Assembly: GCA_963826795.1 (NCBI GenBank)
Contig: CAWGYT010000024.1
Span: 124,001-188,000 of the forward strand
DNA: 64,000 nt
Source: CAWGYT01 sp963826795
GTDB lineage: Bacteria; Planctomycetota; Planctomycetia; Pirellulales; Pirellulaceae
Reading direction: 5' to 3'
The position numbers and the translations under genes are program-made. Under the pieces are notes generated by a model. The model was not told the origin of the DNA. It made no database searches and worked only from the letters and a program-made list of their open reading frames with translations. Shown here one piece after another: positions 1 through 11,200 of the stretch (positions are counted from its first letter, which is position 1; each line of letters opens with the position of its first letter).

Positions 1-876
<876 letters not shown>

Positions 877-1449
877 GATCGTGCTTCCCTCGCGATTGCC
901 CGTTCACATCGCGGCCGATCGTGACTCGTGAACCTCTTTCGTGTTCCCCGCAACCGCCGCCCTCGATCCGGAGACCCCAGGGACTTGGCCGGCGCTGCCG
1001 GGGCGGTTGGGCCGTAAGGTAGTGCTCCCGCCGGAGCGACCTTTTGCGGTTCCGAACCAAAAGCCGGTTCTCGAGCAGATCACTCGAGTAGGTTGATGAC
1101 GAGATCCGGAGATGAAAAGAACGCCCTTGGCCCCTGCAGTCTGGGCGTCGTGATCACTACGTCCGGATTATTTACCCCCCGCCGCATGCGAACAAGTTGG
1201 ACGACAAAACGTGTTGCGTGACCGGGCCGGTCACTCCCGCCCGCCAGCGGCCGCTCATGTGACCTTCTCGATCCGCGCAACATCTGACAGGACTGACCTT
1301 TATTGTAATGAGCGAACCGTCGACGAGGGGCGCAATTTGGGCGATTCTCGCGCGGAAGTTCAGTTGCCTTGACACGCGCTGCGGTCGCTGGCGGGTCGGC
1401 GGTCGGACGCGATGAACGACGAACCCCCAGCCGCTGCCGACCCGCCGTT
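877..1449. other. Intergenic region between pilT and gspE
   Basis: 573 bp without a convincing gene; short ORFs here lack coding character. It separates the GspE/PilB stop from the pilT start, so a pilT promoter would lie here on the minus strand, but I see no clear -35/-10 pair or terminator. Confidence 0.5.
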
Positions 1450-3166
1450 TCAGGCGGCCGCCGTATCCGCCTCCGTGCGCTTCGCGACGCGAAAGACCTC
1501 CTCGATCGTGGTGATGCCCCGCAGCACCTTGTCGATTCCGTCCCGGTAGAGCGTGGTCATGCCCTGGTCTGTCGCGACATCCCGAATCTCGGTCGCCGCC
1601 GCGTTGTTGAAGACCAGTTCCCGAATCTTCGACGACATCAACATCAGCTCGTAAATGCCGATCCGGCCTCGATATCCGCCGAGGTTGCAGGCATTGCAAC
1701 CGGCTCCCTTCATGAACGTCGCTCGTGAGGCCTCCTTTGCCGAAATTCCCGCCGCCTCGAGTTCCCCGGCGGACGGGGTGTGAGGCTGCTTGCACTTGGT
1801 GCAGACCACTCGCACCAAGCGCTGGGCCAACACCGCGACGATGCTGCTTGCCACCAGATAGTTGGGGACGCCCAGGTCCACCATGCGCGTCATCGCGCTG
1901 GGCGCATCGTTCGTGTGGAGTGTACTGAAAACTAAGTGTCCTGTTAAAGACGCCTGGATTCCCATCTGAGCGGTCTCCAGGTCCCGCATTTCGCCGACGA
2001 GGATGATATTCGGAGCTTGGCGGAGCATGGCGCGAATGATGCGCGCGAAATCCAGTCCAATGTTGTGCTTGACCTCGACCTGATTGATGCCGGGCAGGTA
2101 GTACTCGACGGGGTCTTCGGCGGTGATGATTTTTCGATCGGGGCGATTCAGTTCGTTGAGCGCGGCGTAGAGGGTGGTGGTTTTGCCGGACCCGGTCGGG
2201 CCGGTGACGAGGATGATCCCGTTGGGGCGGCGGATGAGCTGCGTGAAGGTTTCGTAGGTCTTTTCCGAGAGCCCGAGTTGGCGGACGCCCACCTTGATAT
2301 TGTCTTTGTCCAGCAGTCGCATCACGACGGATTGACCGTGGCTGGTGGGAATCACGCTGACTCGAAGGTCGAGTTCCTTGTCGCCGGCCGTGATCTTGAT
2401 CCGGCCATCTTGCGTTCGTCGGCGTTCGGCAATGTCCATCTTGGCGAGAATCTTGATGCGGCTGAGGATCGCCCCTAGTAGCCGGCGGGGGGGGCTGTCG
2501 CGTTCCACCAGGACGCCGTCGATGCGGTAACGGACGCGGACCCGGTCTTCGAAGGGTTCGATGTGGATGTCGGACGCCCGGAGCTGGACTGCTTCGTTGA
2601 TCATCAGCTGGACCAGCTTGACAACGGGCGCTGGTCTCATCCACGACTTCCCCGGAATCCCCCGTGTCGTCCTCCGTCTCGGTAAAGTCGATTGCGGTAT
2701 CCGTGAATTCCTGCAGCATCGAGTCCGCGCTTTCGCCTTCGATTTGGCCGTAGTAGCGGTTGATCGCCTCCAGGATGACCTCCCGGGGGGCCAGCGCGAT
2801 TTCGATCTGTCGATTGAGGATAAAGCGAAGTTTATCGAAGGTTTCCAGGTCGTACGGGTCGCTCACAATCACCCGCAGGGCGTCGTCATTGATTTCATCG
2901 AGCGGCAGAATCGTGTTTTCGCGGGCGACGGACTCCGGGACGAGTTCGACGACCGAGGGAGAAATCGGTGTTTCGGCCAAATCGATGAACTCGAGGTTGT
3001 GTTCCTGCGCCACGGCCCGCATGACCTGTTCGCCCGTCGCGTACCCCAAATTGACGAGGGCGTCCCCGACGCCGATCCCCTGTTTGGAGGCGACCTGGTC
3101 AGCGTGCGCGAGCTGTTCTTTGCTGATGATTCCGTTGCGGATCAGGATTGACGTGAAGGAAGCCAT
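1450..3166 (-). CDS. GspE/PilB-type assembly ATPase, frameshift near 2628
   Basis: ATPase powering type II secretion or type IV pilus assembly. The N-terminal MshEN domain (about residues 1-150, starting MASFTSILIRNG) is in one minus-strand frame, and the T2SSE ATPase domain continues one frame over from about 2630. The break falls between VVDETSA and PVVKLVQLM. Restoring CG in AGCGCCCG (AGCGCGCCCG) rejoins the frames as TSAPVVKLV. The ATPase part has Walker A GPTGSGKTTT, Asp box ITAEDPVEYY, Walker B IILVGEMRD, GHLVFSTLHTND, and the paired CxxC zinc motif of GspE/PilB (CTKC and CNAC). Start chosen at 3166, with AAGAAGG upstream; total about 570 aa, normal for the family. The frame change looks like a sequence error. 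Confidence 0.88.
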
Positions 3167-3411
3167 GCTGAGTGAACCTTCTTTGCTGCAACAACCGTCC
3201 AAGGCCAAGACGACCGTCCGGAGACGGGGCGGTGATAATCTGCCGGCGGGTGAGAAAGCTGACGGCCGGGAACCGACCGATCCGCCGGAAAGAAGACAAG
3301 CCGTTAGGCGCTCTGCATGTTACGTTAATGCGCGCCCGCCCGACTGTCAATCTCGCGTGGGGTTGGTCCGCCCCGCCCAACGTTACGTTCCCTGAACGCC
3401 CCGGCTCGGCC

Positions 3412-3816
3412 TCAATAGCGCGAGGTCATGTGGTGAATCACGAGCCCCAGAATCCGCCGCCAGCTGGACTCGATCTGGGCGGACCACTCCGGGTCGAATT
3501 CCCCGGCCGTCACGATGATCGCCTCCAGCCAGTAGTCGTACAGCTCCGGCTTCACCTTGAGGTGGTAACGGTCGTGCGATTCGGCTCGCTCGTTCAATTC
3601 GCGCAGGCCCGCGGGATCTCCTTGAGTGGCCGCGGCGGCCAATTCAAGGGACCGGAGCAACATGGCGTTCTGGCGGTCGAAATCCGTGTTTCGGAAGCGA
3701 AACCGCACCTCGTCCGAAGAATCCAGAAAGCGACGATAGAAGGTGGGGATGAACTCTGCCGATGCCTGGCAGCGTTGCAGGCTCTCCAGGAATCGTGCTT
3801 TGTGTGTGGCGCTCAT
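3412..3816 (-). CDS. Single-domain globin
   Basis: 134-aa haem-binding globin of the bacterial single-domain type, probably for O2/NO binding or sensing in the cytoplasm. The helix-E/F region reads ESHDRYHLKVKPELYDYWLE, matching the family pattern in which the first His lies nine residues before the Pro of PELYD and serves as proximal haem ligand. The FDPEWSAQIESSWRRIL C-terminus matches helix H. The ATG at 3816 gives a normal globin length. The open frame continues upstream only because it runs into the tandem array beyond 3990, whose period is a multiple of three; that extension should not be annotated as protein. Isolated gene with no partner signalling domain. Confidence 0.8.
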   Translation of the reverse strand: MSATHKARFLESLQRCQASAEFIPTFYRRFLDSSDEVRFRFRNTDFDRQNAMLLRSLELAAAATQGDPAGLRELNERAESHDRYHLKVKPELYDYWLEAIIVTAGEFDPEWSAQIESSWRRILGLVIHHMTSRY

Positions 3817-3993
3817 GAACTCTCGTGCCCGGCAGGCACTCAGGCCCCGCTCTGTCTGGATTCCACGCAGGCAAGCGTTGCCGCCGGGCCCCTGTCGACT
3901 TTGCATGGGCCACCGCGCTGCCCAGATCGCCACCCTCGCACGGCTAGTATAGCGAAACGCCCGGCCCGGGACACGCGACGTCTTCGGAACGGC

Positions 3994-5018
3994 CTCAGCC
4001 CTCACCCGCCCGGGCCCCGCGGGCGGGCCCCGGTCGACCTCTCCCGGCCTCGGGAGAGGTGACACCCTCCTGTCGCTTCTCCCCAACGCGGGAGAAGGTG
4101 GCCGAAGGCCGGATGAGGGGGCCCGGCGGGGTGCCGGACGCTCAGCCCTCACCCGCCCGGGCCCCGCGAGCGGGCCCCGGTCGACCTCTCCCGGCCTCGG
4201 GAGAGGTGACACCCTCCTGTCGCTTCTCCCCAACGCGGGAGAAGGTGGCCGAAGGCCGGATGAGGGGGCCCGGCGGGGTGCCGGACGCTCAGCCCTCACC
4301 CGCCCGGGCCCCGCGGGCGGGCCCCGGTCGACCTCTCCCGGCCTCGGGAGAGGTGACACCCTCCTGTCGCTTCTCCCCAACGCGGGAGAAGGTGGCCGAA
4401 GGCCGGATGAGGGGGCCCGGCGGGGTGCCGGACGCTCAGCCCTCACCCGCCCGGGCCCCGCGGGCGGGCCCCGGTCGACCTCTCCCGGCCTCGGGAGAGG
4501 TGACACCCTCCTGTCGCTTCTCCCCAACGCGGGAGAAGGTGGCCGAAGGCCGGATGAGGGGGCCCGGCGGGGTGCCGGACGCTCAGCCCTCACCCGCCCG
4601 GGCCCCGCGGGCGGGCCCCGGTCGACCTCTCCCGGCCTCGGGAGAGGTGACACCCTCCTGTCGCTTCTCCCCAACGCGGGAGAAGGTGGCCGAAGGCCGG
4701 ATGGGGGGGCCCGGCGGGGTGCCGGACGCTCAGCCCTCACCCGCCCGGGCCCCGCGGGCGGGCCCCGGTCGACCTCTCCCGGCCTCGGGAGAGGTGACAC
4801 CCTCCTGTCGCTTCTCCCCAACGCGGGAGAAGGTGGCCGAAGGCCGGATGAGGGGGCCCGGCGGGGTGCCGGACGCTCAGCCCTCACCCGCCCGGGCCCC
4901 GCGGGCGGGCCCCGGTCGACCTCTCCCGGCCTCGGGAGAGGTGACACCCTCCTGTCCCTTCTCCCCAACGCGGGAGAAGGTGGCCGAAGGCCGGATGAGG
5001 GGGCCCGGCGGGGTGAAT
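3994..5018 (+). repeat. Seven-copy tandem array, 147-bp palindromic unit (array 1)
   Basis: CTCAGCCCTC recurs at 3994, 4141, 4288, 4435, 4582, 4729 and 4876, an exact 147-bp period; copies are nearly identical. Each unit contains stem-loops: CCCGCCCG/CGGGCGGG, ACCTCTCCCG-GCCT-CGGGAGAGGT, CTTCTCCC-CAACGC-GGGAGAAG, and GGCC-GAA-GGCC, followed by GGATGAGGGGGCC. The period is 49 codons, so long open frames exist on both strands, but they are repeat artefacts. The array lies between the response regulator's 3' end and the globin start. Related arrays lie at 16001-16500 and 40388-41135. Confidence 0.95.
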
Positions 5019-5108
5019 GCTCAACGCCTTGATAATGCAGAACGCCTTGATAAAGAACAGCCGAATCGGAGCTTGCGATCCGACGGCCCCCTTGGCCGAC
5101 GTGCGATT

Positions 5109-5828
5109 TCAGATGCCGTCATGCGCCGAGGGCGTTTCGTTCCGTGGATCATGGAATCGATAGCCCACGCCCCGAATCGTCTCAATTAGATGAGCGTAGT
5201 TCCCCAGCTTCTTGCGGAGCGCTCGGATGTGGACGTCAATCGTCCGCTCCAGCACGATCGCGTCGTCCCCCAAGGCCGCATCGATGAGTTCGGAACGATT
5301 AAAGGCGCGACCTTTGTTCCGAACCAGTACGTCGAGCAACGCGAACTCACTCTTTGTTAATGGCAACGGCTGGTCGCCCGCCGTGGCTTGATGGCTCTGG
5401 CGATCAATCACGATGCCCTGGCTGACCACCATCTCGCGCTCATCCGTCTGCGCGTCCTGGCGACGCAAGAGGGCCTTAATCCGCTGCAGGAGCACGTTGA
5501 CACTGAAGGGCTTCGTCACATAGTCATCGGCGCCCACGCTGAAACCGACCAGCTGATCGATTTCCTGAGACTTGGCCGTGAGCATCAGGATCAGAATGTC
5601 TCGCGTCGCCGCGCTGCCGCGCAATCGGCGGCACACTTCGATCCCGTCCAGCTCGGGGAGCATAATGTCCAGCAAGATCAAGTCCTGTGGAAACAAATGC
5701 GCCTGCCGCAACGCTTCCTGTCCATCGCGTGCAACGGAGATCGAATAGCCCACCTGTTCGAGGTTGTAAACCAAGATATCCGACAGGGCTTTGTCGTCCT
5801 CGACGATGAGAATCCGCTTCTTGGGCAT
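5109..5828 (-). CDS. PhoB/OmpR-family response regulator
   Basis: 239-aa two-component regulator. The receiver domain (about 1-120) has the full acidic set: ILIVEDD at the N-terminus, phospho-acceptor Asp in DLILLDIMLP, Thr in MLTAKS and Lys in YVTKPF. The C-terminal winged helix (about 140-235) has LTKSEFALLDVL and the recognition-helix region ERTIDVHIRALRKKLG followed by IETIRGVGYRF. Start at 5828 (MPKKRILIVEDD). No histidine kinase is adjacent. It is divergent from a second OmpR-type regulator at 6294, and the gap holds four 11-bp TTCA-led repeats, so autoregulation or phosphate control is plausible. PhoB identity is inference from sequence type and that motif. Confidence 0.88.
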   Translation of the reverse strand: MPKKRILIVEDDKALSDILVYNLEQVGYSISVARDGQEALRQAHLFPQDLILLDIMLPELDGIEVCRRLRGSAATRDILILMLTAKSQEIDQLVGFSVGADDYVTKPFSVNVLLQRIKALLRRQDAQTDEREMVVSQGIVIDRQSHQATAGDQPLPLTKSEFALLDVLVRNKGRAFNRSELIDAALGDDAIVLERTIDVHIRALRKKLGNYAHLIETIRGVGYRFHDPRNETPSAHDGI

Positions 5829-6293
5829 GCGCTTCTGCCTGTCTGAGGGATCGAGGGATCGAACGAGGTCCCAGCGAAACAAGGTCCCAGCGGGGCGGCG
5901 CTTCGTGGCACGCTCGGTCGAAACGAGTGTTATGAACCGGGTTGCCGCCAACAAGAGGTATCAGCGCCGATCCGTTCAAATTCACGAAGGATTCAAGCGT
6001 CATTCATGACTTCTTCATAATGGCGAAGTCTACTAATAGGCCTCGATGGGACGGTCCGCGCAGCCAGTTCGCATTTTCCTTCGTCGGCACGTCCCCCCAT
6101 GAAGAAGGAAGAGCAAGCCCGTCGCGTTTGCCGCCGCGGGAGGATCTCGCGGGCACCTTTGGCGTGCTCGTGGTATTGAACGTCGCCTGGGGAATGCGAG
6201 CTTCGGTCTACCGCACAGCAGAACGAAGTTTCGCATTCCCTTTCTCTTTTCGATTCCCAACGCCATGCTCGCGTCCGACCAGGAGAGCTGATC
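5829..6293. other. Divergent promoter region between two response regulators
   Basis: 465 bp between divergent genes. The main recognisable content is the 11-bp repeat block at 5981-6024. No convincing gene is present. Confidence 0.55.
5981..6024 (+). promoter_or_regulatory. Pho-box-like block of four 11-bp repeats
   Basis: TTCA begins at 5981, 5992, 6003 and 6014, exactly 11 bp apart: TTCACGAAGGA, TTCAAGCGTCA, TTCATGACTTC, TTCATAATGGC. PhoB/OmpR-family dimers bind head-to-tail on 11-bp direct repeats, so this is a good candidate operator for either flanking regulator. It lies 153 bp upstream of the 5828 start and 270 bp upstream of the 6294 start. Confidence 0.55.
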
Positions 6294-7049
6294 GTGAAAT
6301 GGGCCGAGCCGCAACCCATCGATCTCGACCGTTCGGCTGCCGAGATCCCGTCCGGCGTTATTCCCCACGCTGGGACTTCGAAAAAAGTCCTGGTGGTTGC
6401 CCAGGAGCTCGAAGACCTGGGCTCCCTGGTCATCTCCTTACGTGAATCCGGATTTCGGGTGGAGATCGCCGGATCCGCTTCCGAGGCGGTCCAGAGGGCC
6501 GCGGCACTCGGTCCGGACTTGGTCGTCATTCAGGATCCGTTGGAGGGTGTCAACGCGGTCGAGCTGAGCACGCAGATTCGCGCTGCGGCTCCGTCCGAGA
6601 CGGGTCCCTTGTTCATCATGGCGCTGTCCAGCGAGTTGGCCACCTCGCCCGTGCATGGCGATGTGATCGGTCTGCGATTGTCCGCGCTGGCCGGCCGAAT
6701 TCGCCAGATCCTTACCGTGCCCGACGTGATGCCTGCCACCCCGCAAGGCCAGTCCGTCCAGTGCCAGGGGATTCGACTCGACCGCGTCCGCCATCGCGCC
6801 TGGGTGGATGGCCAGCACCTGCATTTCACGCCGACCGAATTCAAGCTGCTCTGGGAGCTCGCCAGCCGGCCCGGTTACGCGCTCTCGCGGACCGAACTGA
6901 CCCACGTTTGCAAAGGCAGCTCCCATGTCTTGCAAGCGCGCACGATCGACGCTCATATCAAGTCAATCCGACGCAAGCTCGGCGAGCGTTCGAGCGTGAT
7001 CGAGACCGTGCACGGGATCGGCTACCGCTTCCGTGAGCCGGAAGACTGA
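6294..7049 (+). CDS. OmpR-type regulator with degenerate receiver (pseudo-receiver)
   Basis: 251-aa protein with a receiver-like domain (about 28-130) and an intact winged-helix DNA-binding domain (about 150-250; FTPTEFKLLWEL, RTIDAHIKSIRRKLGE, IETVHGIGYRF). The receiver lacks the phosphorylation chemistry: the acidic pair is VVAQELED, the Asp position aligns with Gln in PDLVVIQDPLEG, and the Lys-Pro motif is absent. It is therefore probably phosphorylation-independent or regulated by another ligand. GTG start at 6294, with AGGAGAG seven bases upstream. A 27-residue N-terminal extension precedes the receiver. Divergent from a canonical OmpR regulator across a Pho-box-like block, with which it may share target sites. 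Confidence 0.85.
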   Translation: MKWAEPQPIDLDRSAAEIPSGVIPHAGTSKKVLVVAQELEDLGSLVISLRESGFRVEIAGSASEAVQRAAALGPDLVVIQDPLEGVNAVELSTQIRAAAPSETGPLFIMALSSELATSPVHGDVIGLRLSALAGRIRQILTVPDVMPATPQGQSVQCQGIRLDRVRHRAWVDGQHLHFTPTEFKLLWELASRPGYALSRTELTHVCKGSSHVLQARTIDAHIKSIRRKLGERSSVIETVHGIGYRFREPED

Positions 7050-7132
7050 GGTCCCGAAGGCACTCGTCCGCCGGATGCGGCTCGGCGGGAGGCCTCGCCC
7101 TCCCAAATCTGGTCGCTTCGCCCGCAGGCAAG

Positions 7133-7699
7133 TCACGGTCGCGCTGAGGACCTTAACGATTGGCTCAACGCCCGCACGCGACTCGCTTCGTCGTATAGCT
7201 CCAGCTCGTCCATGTCGTGAGCGATCGCGTCCAGCCGTCGGCCCAGCGAGCGGAGGCTGCGGCGGCGATATTCCCGCGCCGCCAGCTCGGCAGCCGATGA
7301 GGCGGAGGCATTCGTTGGAGGCACGGGCGGCACCGACGTGCCGTATCCGTCGCGCAGCTGTTGAGCGAACTCGCTGCGCTGACGGTTGCCGGATTCGTCC
7401 GGCAAGGGAATCTCGTCCAGGATCGATCCCCGCAAGGGATTCATTCCCAACTGGCGTCGAATCCGTTCTAACTCGCGAATCACCGCCTCGTTCAAAGCTT
7501 CTCTACGCGGGGTAGGGGCATCCGCCGGCCTGGCGGCCGAAACGGCGCGCGACACATCACCGGTTGCCGAAGATGAGGGCTGGGGCAACTCGGTTTCTGA
7601 CACGGGCCTCCCCGACTCGGGCGGCTCAGCGCCCCATAAAGCCGCCGTCAGGAGGGTTAGCCCGATGATTCGCAAACCCATCTCGCAGATCGTCGACAT
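7133..7699 (-). CDS. Hypothetical secreted protein
   Basis: 188 aa, family not recognised. A hydrophobic N-terminus ending near LWGAEP suggests a Sec signal peptide (MGLRIIGLTLLTAALWGA, inside the first 24 residues). The rest is Pro/Ser/Ala-rich to about residue 65, then charged and helical (VIRELERIRRQLG; AREYRRRSLRSLGRRLDAI). GAAGGGAAGC precedes the 7699 ATG at good spacing. It is convergent with the pseudo-receiver regulator, 83 bp apart. Function unknown. Confidence 0.6.
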   Translation of the reverse strand: MSTICEMGLRIIGLTLLTAALWGAEPPESGRPVSETELPQPSSSATGDVSRAVSAARPADAPTPRREALNEAVIRELERIRRQLGMNPLRGSILDEIPLPDESGNRQRSEFAQQLRDGYGTSVPPVPPTNASASSAAELAAREYRRRSLRSLGRRLDAIAHDMDELELYDEASRVRALSQSLRSSARP

Positions 7700-7852
7700 G
7701 CGTGCTTCCCTTCACCCTTTCTCCACTCCATTTCAAGAACTGCAACTATAGCCGATTCGCGCCTTGCCGGGCTATGTCACCTTCGGTGTCATGCCGTCTT
7801 GGGGGCGGCCGGCCAATCGAGACCGCCGCCGAACCGCGCCGCCCAACCGCGC

Positions 7853-7880
7853 CGCCGCAGTGCGGCGACGCACTGCGGCG
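7853..7880. repeat. Perfect 11-bp stem-loop
   Basis: CGCCGCAGTGC and GCACTGCGGCG flank a GGCGAC loop. There is no following T-run, so it is not a typical intrinsic terminator. It is an isolated strong hairpin in the upstream region of the 7699 and 8235 genes. Confidence 0.7.
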
Positions 7881-8053
7881 CTCGGGCGACGGATGTTTCC
7901 TGCCGGGCCGTCGCGTCGGGGGATGATTGCGTATCAACTTTACCCAGATTGCCCGAGTGGCCGCACGGGCTCGCATTCAACTGGTGAATGGCTTACGCAT
8001 GCGCTACGTGTGCAATTAAGATAAGTAAGACAGAATGTCGTTTTCGGTTTCTT

Positions 8054-8089
8054 GACATGTTCAGTGACATGTTCAGTAACATGTTCACG
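8054..8089 (+). promoter_or_regulatory. Three tandem 12-bp ACATGTTCA repeats
   Basis: GACATGTTCAGT at 8054 and 8066, then AACATGTTCACG at 8078. Each contains the palindrome ACATGT, and a TTGACA overlaps the first copy (8053-8058). This iterated array lies 146 bp upstream of the 8235 ATG and could be an operator; the binding protein is unknown. Confidence 0.45.
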
Positions 8090-8234
8090 CACCGCACTCA
8101 CCGATTCAGTTTCAGTCACGAAACTTTCCGCGCCTGGCGGAGTTAACCCGCTGACGGAACTGGTGGGCGGTTCGTTGTGGCTCCTCGTTAACTTTCTTAT
8201 ATCTTCGACCGCCGAAGTGATTGGGCTGGTGAAC

Positions 8235-11200
8235 ATGCGATTCTTGTCGTCTTTGGATCGACACACGGCTTGGCAACTCGTGGCGCTGCTCTGGTGCTGC
8301 GGATGGGCGGGCGTATCGGTGCAAGCTGCTGATCCTGCGTTTGTGGGTTCCCTGGCCATTATTGCGGAAGGTGGGGTGCCTGAGCAGCTTGGGCTGACGT
8401 CTGAGCAGCGGCAGGGGCTCGCGGAGCTGCTCCAGGCGCGCAGACAGCCGCACTTGAGCTGGCGATGGCCGTGCGTGAGATGACACCCGAGCAACGCAGT
8501 GAGCGTCAAGCGGAGTTCGTCGCTGAATCGGAACGACTCGGATTCGAGATCCTGACCGAGCCGCAGCGCGAGCTGCTGCGACGCTTGCAGCTGGCGCGCG
8601 CCGGATTGGCGGCGCTGGCCGAGCCGCAGGTGGCCGAACAGCTGGGTTTGACGGCCGAGCAGCAGCAGGGTTTGGCTGAACTGATGCAGCAGCGACAGGC
8701 CGAGATGGCGAAGGCGGACGAGCGGAAGCAGGTGATTGTCCAGGGCGTTTTCGACCGGCGAATCGCCAAGTTGCTCACAGAAGAGCAGATGGCGAATTGG
8801 GAACAGTTGGTTCAAGTCGGGAAGAAAGAACCGTCGACTCCGCCGGCGGGAGTGGCACAAGGAGCGGTCCAGTCGCAGGGGCTGCCGGCGGACCCGGATG
8901 GACGTTTGCGGTTCAGTTTTCGCTATGCGCCATGGCAAGATGTGCTGGACTGGTTCGCGACTCAGGCCGACTTATCGCTGGTGGTCGACGCCGCTCCACC
9001 AGGCACCTTTAACTACACCGATGGCAGGAGCTACTCGGCGGAAGAGGCGATCGATTTGCTGAACAGCGTCCTCTTGACGAAGGGCTACACGCTGGTGCGG
9101 CGTGAGCGGATGCTGTTGTTGATCAACCTGGAGGATGGGATTCCTCCGAACTTGGTCACAAACGTCCCGGTCGAGGAGTTGGATCAGCGCGGCGAATTCG
9201 AGCTCGTCAGCACGCTGTTTCGATTGGGCGACATCAAGCCGGAGGACGCCGAGCAGGAGATCACGAAGCTGCTTGGTCCGCAGGGCAGCATCCAGGTGTT
9301 GGGCAAGGCGAAGCAGGTGTTCGTCGCGGAGACTGCGGGCCGGCTGCGAACGATCCGGGATGTGCTCAGGGCCATGGAAGATCCGGACGGGACCGGAAGC
9401 TCGCCCGTGTCAACGTTCCGGTTGCAGCATGTGATGCCCGAGGAAGCGCTGGTGGTGATTCGACAGATGTTGGGTCTGCCGGAACAAACCAACGCCACTC
9501 CCGATGGTTCGCTGCGGATGGCGACGGACCTGACGGGTCAGCGGATCCTCCTCTCGGGTCAACCGGAGCAAGTCCGGCAGGCGGATGAACTATTGAAGCT
9601 GATCGACGTGCCCTTGCCGACCAATGGGAGTGGAGTTTCGTTGGCGAGCACGCCTCAGCTGGAGGTCTATCCGATCGCCGGGGCGGACTCACAATCCGTG
9701 CTGCAGGTTCTGCAAACCTTGCTGGCGGACGAAACCGTGCGTTTGGCGGTGGATCCGAAGACGGGCAATCTGATCGCTCTGGCGCTGCCCATGCAGCACG
9801 CCACGATTCGCGCGACGCTGCAGCAGATGCAGCAGGGCGCCCAAACGGTGGAAGTGATCAAGCTGAATGTGGTCGATCCCCAGCTGGCCGTACTTTCGAT
9901 CAATCAACTATTTGGGGTAGGCGAGGAAAACGCCGCGACGGCACCTAAAGTCAACGCGGACGTGACGACGCGACAGCTCTTAGTGCGTGGGACGACGGTT
10001 CAGATCGAGCAGATTCGTGCGTTGCTGGACAAGCTGGGCGAAACCGATGTCGTCGCCGCCGTAGCGGCAGACGGGTCGCGCAGCGTAAGGGTGGTGCCGA
10101 TGAGCAGTTCCGAGGCCCAGTCGGTGCTGGACCAACTCCAGCAGATCTGGCCCACGACGCACCGCAACAAGATCCGTACTGTGACGCCGTCCGCGGTCAT
10201 TCGATCGGTCTACCCTCGCGAGAATTCGCCGTCGGGTACGACTCGACCGGATGGCACTGGCATCTCGCCACCGGGTGGCACTGGCATCTCGCCACCGGGT
10301 GGCACTGGCATCTCGCCAGTGCCCGGTGAAGCTCGACCAGGCGAGCGTCCTTCGCAGCCCGTCGATCGCGAGCGGCCGCGACGTCCCGGCCGTGAGCCAG
10401 GTTCACGTTCGGAGCGATCCGAACCAATTCTGCAACGCCGCACGGACTCACCGGATTCCGACGTCGGGCAGCAGGCGAGCCGACTTGATTTGCTGGCGCA
10501 AGCCGAATTGCCTGCGACGCTGGATGCCGAAGAGCCCGCGACGACGGAGTTGACGGGGGCGGTTGATGGTGTGGCCGACGTGCTACCGGCGAACCCGCGA
10601 CTGGCCGACGTGGTCACCGACGTGGTCACCGACGTGGTCACCGACGAGTCGCTCGAGGATTTTTCTGGGATGGAGGGAGGCACGGACGAGCCCGGGGCGG
10701 ACATCATTGTCGCACGGGGCCGAACGGACTCGTGATTGCCTCACGCGACTTGCAGGCGTTGAATGAATTCGAAGAGCTGGTCTTGGCGATTGCGGGCGGC
10801 GAGAGCAGTTCGGTCCGCGACTTCGCGGTGTTTTATTTGCGCCACGCGACGGCCGATGCGGCGACCGAGATACTCAAGGAGATCCTGGGCGGGGGCGGTA
10901 CCGATTCCGGGGACGGTGGCGGCGGTGGTGGCTTACTGGACGGCTTGGCCGGGGCCGCGCTGGGCGACATGGGCGGCGGCCTGATGGGCTCGCTTTTGGG
11001 CCTCGGCGGTGGCGGCGGGGGTGGATTGACCGCGTCGGGTTCGTACAGCATCGTGCCCGAAGCGCGCTTGAACATGTTGGTTGTCCAGGCCAACCAGAAC
11101 GACATGCGACTGATCGAGCAGTTGTTGGAGATCGTGGATCAGCGGGCGAGCCCCGAGAACGTGCAGACGATTCCTCCGCCTCGTCTGATTCCGGTCCTCC

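Larger units (their letters stand above)
7700..8234. other. Intergenic region with a hairpin and a 12-bp repeat block
   Basis: 535 bp upstream of the secretin-N-like gene. Besides the hairpin at 7853-7880 and the ACATGT repeats at 8054-8089, I see no gene. Overlapping short ORFs here have no coding character. Confidence 0.5.

Noticed and set aside
1172..3208. 678-codon frame covering the whole GspE/PilB gene
   Set aside because: Only its first 175 codons are the real frame; beyond about 2630 the ATPase is in another frame.
3412..4968. 518-codon minus-strand frame spanning array 1 into the globin
   Set aside because: The upstream two thirds are the 147-bp repeat read in frame; only the globin part is a protein.
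3994..5018. CRISPR-like regular repeats
   Set aside because: Direct head-to-tail units with no unique spacers; no cas genes in the window.
4059..5189. 376-codon plus-strand frame over array 1
   Set aside because: Open only because the repeat period is 49 codons; the peptide is a pure repeat artefact.
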